Below, piece by piece: positions 1 to 12,500 of a stretch of DNA of 64,000 nt (position 1 is the stretch's first letter; each line of letters begins with the position of its first letter). The position numbers were made by a program, and so were the translations under genes. A model generated the notes under the pieces. It did not search any database and was not told the DNA's origin. It saw only the letters and a list, made by a program, of their open reading frames with translations. Origin of the DNA: Camellia lanceoleosa (taxonomy: Eukaryota; Streptophyta; Magnoliopsida; Ericales; Theaceae); the NCBI GenBank assembly GCA_025200525.1, contig CM045762.1, positions 105,426,682 through 105,490,681 of the forward strand. Reading direction: 5' to 3'.

Positions 1-120
1 GTGCGGTTTTGGCGGTTTCGGCGGTATTATGCACACCCCTATTGGAGAGTATTATTCAGATCCTGGGGATCATCACAAGCCTTGTTTTAATAATTCAAAC
101 CGTTCATTGTGTACTACAAC

Positions 121-433
121 ATATAAGAGTTTTAGAGACCAATTTAGAGACTAATTTCTATCGTCATGAAGATAGTCGCTAAAAAGTTGTCTCGAAAAGT
201 CGAAAATAAAGCTTTTAGCGACAAATTTTTGAAAATGTCACTGATAAATAGACATTTAGGGACAAAATAATTTGGTCTCAAAAGGATAATAATTCAGCAC
301 TAATGTCTAATTTTTGTTGCTAAGAATATAATAACAACACTTTTCGCTACCAAAATATTTGTTCCCTAAAAAATAATTTTAGTCCCTAAATTTTGGTCTC
401 TAAAATCTTAATTTTTTGTAATTGTGTTAGGCA
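121..433. repeat. AT-rich subterminal repeat, CACTA-like transposon end (tentative)
   Basis: The stretch is made of scattered short words in both orientations such as TTTAGCGAC, TTAGGGAC, TTTGGTCTC and AGAGACCAA. It ends near 433 with a sequence that reads CACAATTACAAAAAATT on the minus strand. Dense subterminal repeats of this kind followed by CACTACAA-like ends are typical of plant CACTA elements. No second terminus, target duplication or transposase was found, so this is a probable degraded end only. Bases 1-120 show nothing recognisable. Confidence 0.3.
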
Positions 434-1213
434 CTTTATGTATTTCATCCGCACACAAAATTTAAGTAGATCCAATAATTGTATCTTATTTAATTTACCA
501 GATTTGTTACAAAAATAAAAAAGAAAAATAGACGACAATTGTGTTTTTAAAAATAAACCATTCATTTTTTGGGTATAACAAACAGAATAAATTGAATGTG
601 TAATAATTATGAAATTGACTTAATTTTTTATGTGGATGATATATGCGAAATATCTAACAAAATGAATAGTTTGGATCATTAGAACGAGACTCATGGTGAC
701 CCTTACGGACCCGAACAACATCCTCCAATCTAGATTTGGATTGGAGGGAATCTGCCTCCAATAAAAACTCCAAATTTAGATATTTATTTTTGATTAATCT
801 ACACACTTTTACTCATTTCTCTCTCTGCTCTTTGAATTCAAAAGTGAGGTCATAACCATTGGAAAGTTTGTTTTTGGACTTCAATTTAGACACAAAATTG
901 ATTTAATTTTTCCTCCGGAAGAAAGAGATACGCCTGTTTTGCTTTTTATTATCAATGTGCAAAAAGTACTTAATAATTTTGTCTCTTTCTTTCTTTCTTC
1001 TTTTCTTTTTTGGTCTTATTTTGTTTAGTACACTATTATGAAAAACATACTTATTATTCTTTTTTGATAGTATTTTATTGTCAATTACAAATACATATTA
1101 TTTTGCCCCCTCTGTGTTATAGATCATGCGTCCGCCACTTGATAAGGGTCAAGAATATGAGGGTACTGTGAATATTTTAGGCCAAAAGTAAGCACAATGT
1201 GCACATACACATA
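434..1213. other. Non-coding AT-rich DNA
   Basis: No ORF with recognisable content was found. The stretch holds poly-T and TTTC runs (near 980-1010) and ordinary AT-rich intergenic sequence. Confidence 0.5.
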
Positions 1214-2025
1214 CTGTGGCGTAGCTAGGAATTTCCTTTAGCAGGTTCATTTAACAAAGTATCATCAATGTTATATATCATATTTTTAGTTCAACACAAA
1301 TTTATCATATGTAGTTCGTAGATGGCAATCAAAATCATCAATATAGTTAATTAGTAAAATTAGAATTTGATGCAAGAGAGGTTAATAGAATGCTTGTTCA
1401 AAATCATCAATAAGCCCCAAAATCTCAAAACTTAATAAGCCCCCCAAAAAACCCTAGGCATAGTTGTTGTATAATCCCAAATATTGATAAATCCATCAAC
1501 ACAATTGAATCACATAAGGAAAAAAAAAAGAAAAAAAGAAAAAAAAAGGAGAAGTTTTTAGAGTAAAAGAAAGCTAACCTTGGTGCCACAATCAAAGACC
1601 AGAGGGCCTAAACTAGATCAAAAGTCTCGGCAATCACAACTATCGTAGCGAATGAGCGAAGACCCGAACGAATGAACAAGTTTCTGCAGTTGGAATGGAA
1701 CATTGGAGAGAAAAAGAATGAAGGAAGAAGCAATGTGAGAGTAAGAGACAACCAAAGCAATAGTCGATGGAGAGAATTGAAAGTCGATGTCTAGTCTCCA
1801 AGAGGAATAAACAAACGTTTGGTTTGTTTCTAGAAGCCTAAATTTCTGAATAAAGTTTGATATTGATTTTACCTACTGAGGTCAATTTGTAAAAATTTAA
1901 ATATTAATTTATTTTATTTAGGCCCACCAAGTTCAAATTATAAATACTCATAATTTTTTACATATGCTCTATCAAAAATTTGAAGTTCAATTGGCACCAT
2001 TGTTCAAAGCATAGCTTCGCCCCTG
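1214..2025. mobile_element. Possible small TIR transposon, non-coding
   Basis: The left end reads CTGTGGCGTAGCTAGG (1214-1229). The right end (2010-2025), on the minus strand, reads CAGGGGCGAAGCTATG; the two match at about 11 of 16 positions as an imperfect terminal inverted repeat. ACATAC occurs just outside on both sides but lies in a simple-sequence context. The interior of about 0.8 kb contains a poly-A tract near 1520-1550 and no ORF. This looks like a non-autonomous element with ends of the type common in plant intergenic DNA; the superfamily is uncertain. Confidence 0.3.
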
Positions 2026-2266
2026 TACATACATATATATATAAGGCACGTGCATTGGATTTGTATTTAGCGAGGTGAGCGCATATGAGCCAACATATAT
2101 ATACACATATATTTGTCATAAGAGGTTAATTAGCTACTATTTCATACATCCAGGATTTGATTTGAAGCAAAATTTATGATTCTTTTTTTTCTCTAATTTC
2201 AATAAGATTTGTTCATTGTTTATTTTTCCAAATTTTTTAATCAACCATTTACTTTCAATTAATTTT

Positions 2267-3222
2267 CCAACAGGTACTTGTTTACAAAGGCATGTTGTCA
2301 GATGGGAGAATCATCGCTATTAAAAGTCTAAGGTTGTCAACGAAGGACAGGTTGAGCAATTCATCAATGAGGTCGTCATTCTTTCACAAATTGTCCATAG
2401 GAATATAGTCAAGCTCTTGGGTTGTTGTTTAAAGACAGACATTCCTCTGCTAATATAGGAGTTCATGCCAAATGGAACACTCTCTCAATATATTCATGAT
2501 CCAAACGAGGAGTTCTCACTATCATGGGAGATGCGCTTTCGGATTGCCACAAAAGTTGCCGGAGCTCTTTCCTACTTGCACTATGCGGCGTCCATACCCA
2601 TCTATCATCGAGACATGAAGTCAACCAACATACTCTTGGATGAAAAATACAAAACAAAGGTTTTGACTTTGGAATTTCAACATCAATTGATGTTGATAAT
2701 ACTCATTTGACCACACAAGTACAAGGGACTTTTGGGTACTTAGATCCAGAGTACTTTCAATCGAGCCAATTTAATGATAAAAGTGATGTTTACAGCTTCG
2801 GAGTTGTTATTGTTAAGCTTTTAACTGGGCAAAAACCAATCTCTTCCACTAGAACCCAAGAAAGTAATAGTTTAGTCAGTTATTTTATGCAATCGAGGAA
2901 AATTGTCTACTTGAGATTCTTGATCCTCGGATTCTCAAAGAGGGCCAGAGAGGAGATAATTGTTGTTGCTCACCTTGCAAGAAGATGCCTAAATTTGAAT
3001 GGGAAGAAAAGACCTACAATGAAAGATGTTGCAGTAGAGTTGGAAGGAATTAGAATGTCACATGGAAGTTCGACAATTCACCAACACTATGAAGTGGTTG
3101 AATACAATGCAATTGACCGTAGTGAGGCTTGGGATGTTGCATCAACCTCGACTGGTACTTTTTTAGATAGCAGTACAACTTCAACATTTGAAATGCAATC
3201 ACTATTGCATAACAAGCCATGA
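2267..3222 (+). pseudogene. Wall-associated-kinase-like receptor kinase, kinase-domain pseudogene
   Basis: This is a remnant of a plant WAK/WAKL serine/threonine kinase, a family that senses pectin and pathogens at the cell surface. Only the cytoplasmic kinase domain remains; the extracellular GUB_WAK and EGF parts and the membrane segment are absent upstream. Visible in order are VYKGMLSDGR just after the glycine loop, [10 protein letters not shown] (helix C), HRD followed by MKSTNILLD (HRD codons 2606-2614), DFG at 2665-2673, GTFGYLDPEYF, SDVYSFGVV and the WAK-like C-terminal end of the kinase (KKRPTMKDVAVELE). The reading frame is broken by a one-base loss in an A-run near 2320, a stop (TAG) at 2456-2458 where the family has the Tyr of L-V-Y-E-F, a one-base loss just before DFG, and two compensating shifts between about 2890 and 2960. 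The sequence starts next to a TTTTCCAACAG tract that resembles a splice acceptor. No active product is expected. Confidence 0.88.
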
Positions 3223-3485
3223 AGTATACACATACACACATAATACATATATATAATGCTTGCCCATCTTAGATTTTTTGATTGAGAATATACCAATAAG
3301 TTACCATAAAGATTTGTTATTGAAATGTTGGTTAGAATAATTAAGTACTAGTATGCAAAGCTACAAACTTGTATGACTTATGCTTTGGATTGGCAATATT
3401 AGTAGTTTCCTATACTATACATAATTCATTTTAATAAAGGTGATCATAAATATGTATTTAATGTAAGTATGAGTGATTAATAATG

Positions 3486-3815
3486 ATTCGTCCATTAAAT
3501 GAGTTAGGCAAACACCTAAGCTCCATATTTGAGAAAGCTCCCAAAATTTTAATAAAGGTGATTTGTCCACTAAACAAGTTAGACAAACACCTAAGCTCCA
3601 TATTTGAAAAAGCTTCCAAAATTTTAAGACACTCTTAATAATATATGTTGTTATATTTATTACTTAAAATCATTTAATAATGGGTAAGGCCTCACATATA
3701 TATATATATATATTCGTTGCTCATTATTAAGGATCTTTGTTTAATAGAATCAGATATATTACTACTAAAAGCCCTAAAAACTTGAGTCTTTTCAAATATG
3801 GAGCCTAGGCATTTG
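3486..3815. repeat. Direct 75-bp duplication with a partial inverted copy
   Basis: About 75 bp starting GATTCGTCCATTAAATGAG (3486-3560) is repeated in direct orientation at 3561-3634. A short inverted copy of its CAAACACCTAAGCTCCATAT core lies at 3792-3815, after an AT-dinucleotide run (3697-3712). This is probably the remains of a foldback or MITE-like insertion. Bases 3223-3485 and 3816-4280 show no gene. Confidence 0.5.
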
Positions 3816-4280
3816 TACAAGTACAACTCACCTAACACACAGAACACCTCTGTTTTCCTTCTATTACTAGAGGGTCAAGTCAATAAACCATTTTTTGTTT
3901 TTTTTTATGCAATGCCAATTGTAGACTCTTGCCATGTCAGCCACACGTTAAGGTGGTCTAAAATCTTCTGAGGTTTTATAGGTTAGAACAACATGTTTTG
4001 TTTTGAGATAACATTTGATCTCAGGATTGGTATTGACCAAGTGTATAATTATTAATTAATATGCTTAACTGAGAAAGGGGAATTGATACAATTAGATATC
4101 TTTCCTTCAATTAGTAAATTAGTTATCCAGTCCAGATCTTGGATTGTTCATTAGCCTTCTTGTGAATGTATACACATAATTACAAGTAGCAATAAGTTAC
4201 TTGTTTTTTCTTTTTTAGTTTGACTTCTTTTAAATTGGTCATCTCAACTTACAAGAATGTTTAGACTTGATAAAAATCAC

Positions 4281-4574
4281 TTTAAGATCGGTTTTGATGA
4301 TCCGAACTGTTCACTTTTTAAAACTTATTGAGTAGAATATTCATGCAAAAAATAAAGTTGATCAGATATCGGTAGGTATATGTTTGAATCAAAATTGTAT
4401 TATAAAAAATATATGGCTATTTTTGAAATTACATTTGTCATCCATTTGTATAGAACAAATATGATTCAAATATATACCTACTGATATCCAATCATTTTGA
4501 TTTTTTTATATAAATATTCTATTGAACGAATCTTCAAAAGCGAATTGTTCAGATCACCAAAATCAGTATCCAAA
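4281..4574. mobile_element. Foldback element with about 113-bp inverted arms
   Basis: The left arm (4281-4393) and right arm (4461-4574) are imperfect reverse complements over their whole length; for example GGTAGGTATATGTTTGAATC on the left pairs with GATTCAAATATATACCTAC on the right. The loop is about 67 bp. It is non-coding, and a transcript would form a long hairpin. It is consistent with a MITE or foldback transposon. Confidence 0.75.
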
Positions 4575-4607
4575 ACGGAGCAAAGATCCTCTCCTTGCCT
4601 TCTCTAC

Positions 4608-4782
4608 TTGGCCCTCTCCTTGCAACGGTTAAGATTCATCTTAAGAGAATCCAATTGCCCAGATCACCCCCAAAAAAATTACTTTTTGATTTTTAATTTT
4701 TTTTAAATTTTTTTTTAATAAAGTGATCTAAGCCGTTGGATTCTCTTGAAGTGAATCTTAACCATTGCAAGGAGGGAGCCAA
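4608..4782. repeat. Second hairpin: about 60-bp inverted arms with a T-rich loop
   Basis: Arms 4608-4667 and 4723-4782 are near-perfect reverse complements (left arm begins TTGGCCCTCTCCTTGCAACG, right arm ends GGAGGGAGCCAA). The loop of about 55 bp is mostly A/T homopolymer. It begins 33 bp after the foldback at 4281-4574 and may be a separate MITE. The stretch 4783-5668 after it holds no recognisable gene. Confidence 0.75.
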
Positions 4783-5668
4783 GGGCCTACCAAGTTCAAA
4801 CGCTCTCTCAAGTTGAGATGACAACTTGAGAGAAGCCAAACATCTTTGTTTCGATAACTTAGTGTTCAGACTAGTTTACGTACACCTCAACTAATCCCGA
4901 AGGATCAATCCAACCATTCACTTGCAAAGACCCCATTTAAAGTCAAGCTGAACGCCTTGTATGGACATGGCCCCAAGAAACTTATTACTACTAGTGAATA
5001 TTAAATTTGAGATCTACCGAGAACATACCCTTAACTCTCAAATTTTACCCACTAAACCAATCTCTTGAGATTAGGGCAATAAATTACTTAAGAGCAAGTC
5101 TAATAGTGAAAGTCAAAGTCACTTTAACAAAGTATTCTTTTAGGCTTAATACAGTACAAAAAGGTCACATTTGTTTTAACACTATAACACTAAAATGGTT
5201 TCCATGTGGTCATGATTGTTGTCGTATATTTGACAAGGTCAAATCTCGTGTATTTTGATAAATTTTGGCTGAAGATTTGGAACACTATTGAAAGGAATTT
5301 ATTTAATTATGAAGGTACAACTAAAAATGACTTTAATTTAAGAATTTAACATACTATTAGAGTTTTGAACTAACCTAAATAATCTCATTTGATAATACAT
5401 CAAAGAGTGTTCTTGTCTTTTGGGTTTAGTGGCTGCTGTTTCAAATTAGTCTCCCCAATTTAGCTCCATTAATAGAAACTACTAAATTAGTGAGGGGAAA
5501 CTTACTCAAAAATTACACTTTTAAAATATGTAATCTGTGTTATTAAAATATCTCAAATTATACAAAAATTCTTTATTTTAACGGCATGTATGAATGAAAT
5601 TTAATTAGGGAACCAATATAAGATGGACTTATGTGTAGGTCTTAATAAGTGAACTTATTGTTTAATAG

Positions 5669-6915
5669 TGTTGGAAAATTGGTTTTTTATAGGCTTATTT
5701 TGGGCCACGTTCGAGTCCAATTTTGAGTGGGCCCCAAACATCTTTTGGGGTGGGTCCAAAAAGGTGATGTGTTCCTTGCTGCATGAAGATGGTTCGTCAA
5801 AACCATTTATGAGTGAATGGGAAGTTGACATCGTTTTCGGGTTCGTGGAATAGACAATTAAAGAAGTAAATGTGGGTTTCCTTGAAATGGGTTGTCCCAC
5901 ATTGAAACTTAAAGAGAATTTATGTGTGTATATAAGTTCTAGGTGACAACACTTGGGTTGGGCCCCAAGGGGCACCCCAAGTTTGTAGAAGGGAGGAGTT
6001 ATGGACAAATGGAACCTTGGACAAATAGAACCTTGGCTAAAACCACCACACGCACGCGCGCCCCGCCGTGCCGAGTGTAGGTTGTGGGTCGGTTCTTATA
6101 TTAATTTTTTGGACAAAATTTATTTGAATTTTTTTTCCCAAAATTCTTAATTTAAATTTTGCACCAATATAATTGTATCTGAATTCAATTTTTTTGTCCA
6201 AAAATTGTGCTTCGGAATTCCACTTAAATCCCAACTGTTAATAGGTTTTTAAACTGCTAGACTGATTCAAAACTGTCCAAATAGTTTTCTTCAAATCTGT
6301 TGCACCCGGATAGATACATTTTTTGCTCAAAATAGATTTAAATTTGCCCAGGCAGATTTGAACAGATTCAACCTGAGGTTCAATAGGTTGAAATGTTCAA
6401 ACAGATCAAGAAAACTGCCCAGCAATTTTGGGCAGTTTTATAACTGCAGGAGTTAGCATATCTGTTCAAAATTCTAATCTGTATCTGTTTGGCAGATTCA
6501 TACTTGTTCGGATTTTTTGGACAGCCACAATTTGCCTATAAATACCAGCCATTTCAGCAGCCTTTGCAGATCCAAAATTCTTCATTTTCCTTTTAGTTTT
6601 GCCCTCTTGCATGATATAATCTTCATATTATTTTAGGAAAAAATTCAGAGAGTAAGAATATAGGTTTTTGTTCGCTGAACAAATTGTTTGGAGCGCTACT
6701 ACAATTTGTGAAGATCATTGTATCCTAGAGATAGACGCCACTTAATCGTAAGCACCATAGTGGGGCGAATCTGTCTTAAGAACAGAGTGTCACACACTAG
6801 ACTTGATCTTTTTATTATTCATTTGGTTTGGTAAAATAAATTCAATAAGTTATTAATTTTTTTTTGTTTGATTTGGTTTCAATTTATTTATTGTACACAG
6901 AAGATTGTTCCAACA
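5669..6915 (+). mobile_element. Solo LTR (1247 bp), probably Ty1/copia
   Basis: The segment starts TGTTGGAAAATTGG and ends TTGTTCCAACA, so it has the TG...CA ends and short terminal inversion of an LTR. It is flanked by the perfect 5-bp duplication AATAG (5664-5668 and 6916-6920). No internal region or second LTR is present, so it is a solo LTR left by LTR-LTR recombination. A TATA-like CTATAAATA at 6535-6543 fixes the direction as plus. The copia assignment rests only on the end sequence and general composition. Confidence 0.85.
6535..6543 (+). promoter_or_regulatory. TATA box of the solo LTR
   Basis: CTATAAATA lies about 370 bp before the LTR end, the place expected for the U3/R promoter of a plant LTR. 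Confidence 0.5.
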
Positions 6916-6954
6916 AATAGGTTTTATCATAAGTAATGACTTTTTTTTTAATTA

Positions 6955-7097
6955 AATACTATTAAAAAATGTCACTAATTATTAATTTTCAACAACAATT
7001 TAAAAAATTTAATAACAAAAAATGTTACTAATTATAAATTTTAGTGACAGTTTAAAAAAAAAGCGCCACAAAAAAAGTCACTAATTTACAACTTTCA
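6955..7097. repeat. 53-bp tandem repeat, left part (interrupted by two transposons)
   Basis: Units are marked by GTCACTAATT at 6971, GTTACTAATT at 7024 and GTCACTAATT at 7077, an exact 53-bp spacing. The third unit is cut at 7097 by the TIR element and resumes with 8659-8670 and 13126-13144. The wording resembles subterminal repeats of a CACTA-like element. Confidence 0.7.
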
Positions 7098-8655
7098 GAG
7101 CATCTCCAATGGAGCTGCTATTCAACCTGCCAAAGTTAAAATTTGACAAGAATGACTAAAACAAGGTCTTCAATGGCCTGCTATTCTACTTGCCAAAGAT
7201 AGTAGATGATGTTTCTGTTCTCAAATTTGGCAGGTTGAATAGCAGCTGCCAAACCTGCCAGATTAGCAAATATCAACAGATTTTTGGCACCAAATTCAGT
7301 TGAAGAAACAGATTTGAAACAGTAGAAAACCCAACAAATTCAGAATCAAATCCAATTTATACAAATTTTTTTGCCAAATTCACAAGTTTCAGAATAAATT
7401 TGACGAACCCAAATTCGGTTTTTTTTTTTTTGGGATCATTTATCACCAAATCAGTTGATCCAAATGGAGTGTAAAAATCAGATGGATATTATCACAATAA
7501 ACCAAACCAAAATCAAATGGATGTTCTTTGAAGATCAAAATAAATATCAAAATAAAATAAATGGATGAACAAAAATAGTTGGATGAACAAAAATTAAACC
7601 AAAAATCAAAATAAATAATTACAAAAAATCGGAGAGCACAAACTTGAGATGTTTGAAGATCTAGAGATGCTTGAGTTCTTTGAAGATCCGGTGTGAAGAC
7701 ATCGTGAGACCTAAGTTTGAAAAATCGCGATCATCTCCACATCAACTACTAGAAAAATAAACAAAAAATCAAAGCATATATATATATGTGTGTACAGACG
7801 GAGAGCGAGAGAGAGAGACAGATCAGAGAGTACAGAGATCAAAGAGTACAGAGATCAATGAAGAGAGGGAAGATAGTACGAGAGTGAGAGAGCGAGATCG
7901 GTTTGAGGAGAGGGAAGACAGTGCAAGAATGAGAGAGAGAGAGATCGGTTTGAGGAGAGTGAGAGAGAAGACAAAGAGAGTAGGAGAGGGAAGACAGTCT
8001 GATGAGAATGAGAGGAGAGGGTTAGATGATTCTCAGAGTGATGAGAGTGAGATGAGAGGGTTGGATGATTTTAGAGAATCATTTCAACCATTGAACATTT
8101 TAGATGCGGACGGTTGTGATCTCCCACTCTGTCCTTAAAACAGCCGTTGTGCTCTGTTTGTTTTTATTTTTATTTTTATTTTTATTTTTATTTTTTTTTA
8201 TTTTTTTTTCAATAACAACAGCTATCTTCAAACGGCTATTTTTTTTCAAACAATAATATTTCAAATTTCTATGAGTAATTGGTGATTATTTATTTTTTAT
8301 TTGTAGTTAAAAAATTTATTAAATATGTAGTGATATGTTTTTTGGTGGGGTGAATTATATTTAATTTTTTTTTCTAATTTTTTTCATTTTTTATATTTGT
8401 CTAGTTGGGAATAATATAAATATATAATTTTTTTACAAACAGGTAAAAAAATGTCACAAAAGACACAACAATAAAATCACAAAAAAAATTATATCCAAAC
8501 AATACCTACAAATTTGGAGAGAAAGTTGGTTGAGATTTGTTAAAATAGCAAATGACCATTGGAGCACCATTGTTATAATTTGGTAAAATAGCACTATTCA
8601 TTGCCAAATTATAGCAATAACAATGGCATTATAGCAACAATGGTTGGAGATGCTC
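7098..8655. mobile_element. Non-autonomous TIR DNA transposon, PIF/Harbinger-like
   Basis: The left end is GAGCATCTCCAATGG; the right end is TTGGAGATGCTC, its inverted counterpart (8644-8655). The 3-bp duplication TCA flanks it at 7095-7097 and 8656-8658. GAGCATCTCCAA ends with 3-bp duplications are common for PIF/Harbinger-type plant elements (recalled, not searched). The interior has no transposase. It has a GA-rich low-complexity block (7795-8070) giving an open Arg/Glu-rich frame of no apparent function, an ATTTTT run at 8160-8210, and subterminal copies of the ends. Confidence 0.75.
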
Positions 8656-9490
8656 TCAGTGATAATTTATTGTGAGACCATGAAATATCCTTTCACATGG
8701 ATTGTAGAGATCTAACGAAGAGATGAACTTTACTCCAGTAGACCTGCACAGATGAGCATGATTGGTGCCACCCAACTGAGGTTGCCGGCCGGAGACACTC
8801 CGATGCTAAAGTTAGTCCTTTGATTAAAAGAATAGAGCTATGAAAATCAAGAGTGTTGTTGTGTAGTGTAGGGAGAGAGCACATACCTCCTCTTCTAGGA
8901 TGCCCCCATTTTATATAGATGGGGGAGGGAAGTGTCATATTTGTTTGGGCTGGACCTATTGTAGGCCTTATTTGGGTTAACCCCAATAAGAAGATATATA
9001 TTTTAATTCTGGTCCCCACAATTACCCCAAAACTTTCATTGTCTGTGGTAGAAGGAATGAGAGTTTTTCTTGCCGAATTACGTTGTTCAAATAGCTGTTA
9101 GGTTTTTTTGATAAAGAACACTCTGGATAAATGAATAAAATGTATGAATGAATGACTGCATATATACTTGAATGTACGCATAAATGTACGTATGTCTTGA
9201 ATGTATGTATAAATGTATATATTTCTATCATAGGATGAAATTATATCACATGAGTTCCAAACAAATCACAATGATGGGCCACGATATTGTTACCCCGGGC
9301 AAGGGCTATAGATTGCGGTATTATGACTCCTGAGCGAGGGTATAGTATATTGTCGAGTGCAAAGAGCACTTGAAAATATGTACTTTCGTGCCAAACTAGT
9401 GATATTTCTATGTACCAAGCAAGGAAATGATTGCCTGAACCAAACAATGTAGATTAAATAAGGTAGATATATCAGCCAAAAAAATGGACC

Positions 9491-9595
9491 ACAGTATTCT
9501 AACCCCCGGGCATGGGTGTAGGCCTGCGGTATTTTAACCCCCGGCCATGGGTATAGGCCTGCGGTATTCTAACCCTCGGGCATAGGTGTAGGCCT
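9491..9595. repeat. 35-bp tandem repeat, three units
   Basis: Units start at 9491, 9526 and 9561, each with (G)CGGTATTCTAACCCCC followed by GGCATGGGTGTAGGCCT-like sequence. Related diverged words occur at 9280-9350. It lies inside the non-coding LTR retrotransposon. Confidence 0.75.
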
Positions 9596-12500
9596 TTGCT
9601 AGTGGCGCTCCATGCCGAGTGCGAAGATTATGCTGTACTTGGAGACTTATGATAATTTTAAGTGGCGATCAAGTGCTAATATTGCAAGGATTTTAAATAA
9701 TGCATCCTGTGTCAGTGATGGCCTGTACCGAATGAGGTAGATAAGTTAATCACAAATAATATTGCTCTGCTTGCAAGGAATTCCCGAGTAGATACTGGGC
9801 CAACTATTTAATTACCGAGTAAGTTTTAGGAAAATTAGCATTGCTCGGTTTGCATTTAGTCCAACGTAGACCTGTCCCATTACTTTCGAATAACAGGTGT
9901 TAGTCGTAAAGAATGCAGATTGTTTGTACCCCATTGCCTTATGTTGCGAGGCAGATTCGACTTTGGTAAAATGACGGTGCACAAAAGTATGTGAACTGTC
10001 GACTACCAAATACGTAATGTGTTGCCCCAAAACTGGCGCTTGCTTGGAGCGGTGTAAAAAGGAGCAAGAGTTTGCAACTCCAGTAAATTTTGTAATGTTT
10101 ATACCAAGTTGGCCCAGTATAGCAGAGGTGCCGAGATCTGGATTGACTAAGATGCCCTAATAGAAAAGCGGAAAAGTGACTAAGATGTCTCAGTGGGCAA
10201 GAAAATGGCTGAGGTAACGAAACGGTGGATCGGGAAGGACAGAGGATTATTTCCTAGCCCCAAGATCTTGCTGCTAAAATTACATGCCGATTGGATATGA
10301 TTTGACTGTTGATTTTGCATTTAATGTTCCCGATTGGCCGATGTATTAATCGCAATATGCGACTTAGAATTTGCAAAATTAGACCACTCAGAAGTGTTCA
10401 GAAGGCTCAAAATAGCTGGAAACAACTATTGGATCATTGAAATCAGACTCCTAATGGCGTAGTTTTATCCAAAATGGATATGAGGGTTCAGATCAACAGG
10501 GTGTAAGGCAACTGCGAAGCACATGATTATTTCTTCATTGCTTGCTGGGTCGTCTTCTCTGGCGAAAGAATTCATTTTCTGGGCAAACTTTGATAGGCCC
10601 GTACGACTTCATTTTAGCACCGATTTTGACACAGTTTGCTGTGTTGGATTCATTTCGATGAGTACTTCACATTGGGATGATCAAAACTTGATTTCGAAAA
10701 CTTTAGAAATTTTAGTTTTTCTAAAAATTTGGTCCATTTTGCAACTACTGACGAACTGTGGTTAGTTCTTGGCTCCTCGGATTGGTGGGTTTGGACTCCT
10801 TAAGTTGACACGAATCTGCTAGTATTTTTAGATGTGGGTTTTGGCAAGCCGAGATGCTAGTGTTATGCCGAGATAGTAGTGCCGAGCAAGATTGTGTAGT
10901 TTGTAGCTGATATAATATACGCGTGCCAAATTGATAATATGCGGAATGAAAAGCCGAATTGCATAGTTGAACAATGTTGCAATATAATGTGTTGCTGAAT
11001 AAATTGCCGAAGCCGAATAATGTTGATGAATTAATAATGGTGAACGCACTAGAGCTTTGTGCTCGGCAAAAATGTAGTCGGTGGAAGAATGTGTTGTATA
11101 GGGGAATGTATTCAGCAAAAGAGCTTGGTGTATGGGGTTATAGAGCTATGTATTTGGCTGCGAGAAATCAAAGCTATTCTCGTGGCTAAAGAATAGAGCT
11201 CGGGGTTTTAGAGATACTGGGTAGCTTTGTAGCTTTGCCAAGCAGTGTGCTATGAGTCGCGGCAGTGCCGAAATGCAAATATATGGTCTCACTGTAATAC
11301 TGCCGTGCGGCCTCGTTGAATTGCCGAACAACTCTATTGTTCATAAACTTATGATCAGCAAGTCTGTAATGGCATTTGTGAGAATTCAACATGTTGGTAG
11401 CTATTCGGCATGACCGTGGCATTGCTGAATAACCAATGTGCTACCGAGGGCGATGGAGTTATGGAGCGGCTGCGCATTCAAGGTGGTAGCTACTCGGCAT
11501 TACCGCGAGATTACCGACTAACCGGTGCTGGTGTGGCCGAGTAATGATCTTTCGTCGAATAATGATGTTGCTGAATTGTGGGTTATATTGCCAAATAATA
11601 TGGATTAATAGTGGCCCAAATGGTGCAAAGCCGAATTCTTCATGCTACAGGTCATGAAATGCAAAATTTTCGATTCAAACTCCCAACTTTGAGCCCTTGT
11701 ATCTTCCTCGTTTGAAGTTCAATTGGCCTCATTATTGCAGCATTGGATTCACCATTCGGCCTAATGTTCATTCCACTATTCAGACACATCATTCCGTCTC
11801 GAATTGGATGCCGTTGGACCTCCAAAAGTTGACCAAAAATAAGATTGGTCTACTCTTTTTTGTGTGTATGTGTGTGTGTGTTCGGCTCTTCAATATTGTG
11901 GAGTAAGTAGTGGTGAGCATGGCTGCACAATGGAAGTAACTCGGCAAACTCCAAATGTAACTCGGCTCCTTGGTTGGCAACATTTTTATTTATTTATTTT
12001 TATTTTTATTATTATTATTAGCTTGCCAATTTGTGATCGATGCCGAGAAGAGGCTAGCTTGTTATAGGTGCTAAACGGTTGTTGAGATTTTGATCGGCAT
12101 CAGCATGAGCCATTCATGACAATTGAATTTGCCTCTAGATTAGACTGTTTGAATTTATATGCGAAGATATATATATGGCTAGCCGACTACCACAATTAAT
12201 TAAATAAGAATAATAATTTGTTTTTATCATAACTCATGGTCCATTCTAGAGAGAGGAAAATTGAAGACCCAGCTTTGGATTCTACAGAAAGCTTTAGCAT
12301 AGGTACACGTGCACACATGTTAAGAATCAACTTTAAGCTAAGTTTTGAGAAACAAATAATAAATAAATAAATGGATAGACCCACGCAAGAATCTAGCCAA
12401 GCAACTTTATTGAATTGCCAAAAAGATGTTTGCACTAAGAAAGGTGTGAAACCCATTTTTAGAGAGAGAAAACAGCTACTAACTTCATCTTGTATTGACA

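Noticed and set aside
7788..8138. 116-codon Arg/Glu-rich frame
   Set aside because: Translation of a GA-rich low-complexity block inside a TIR element.
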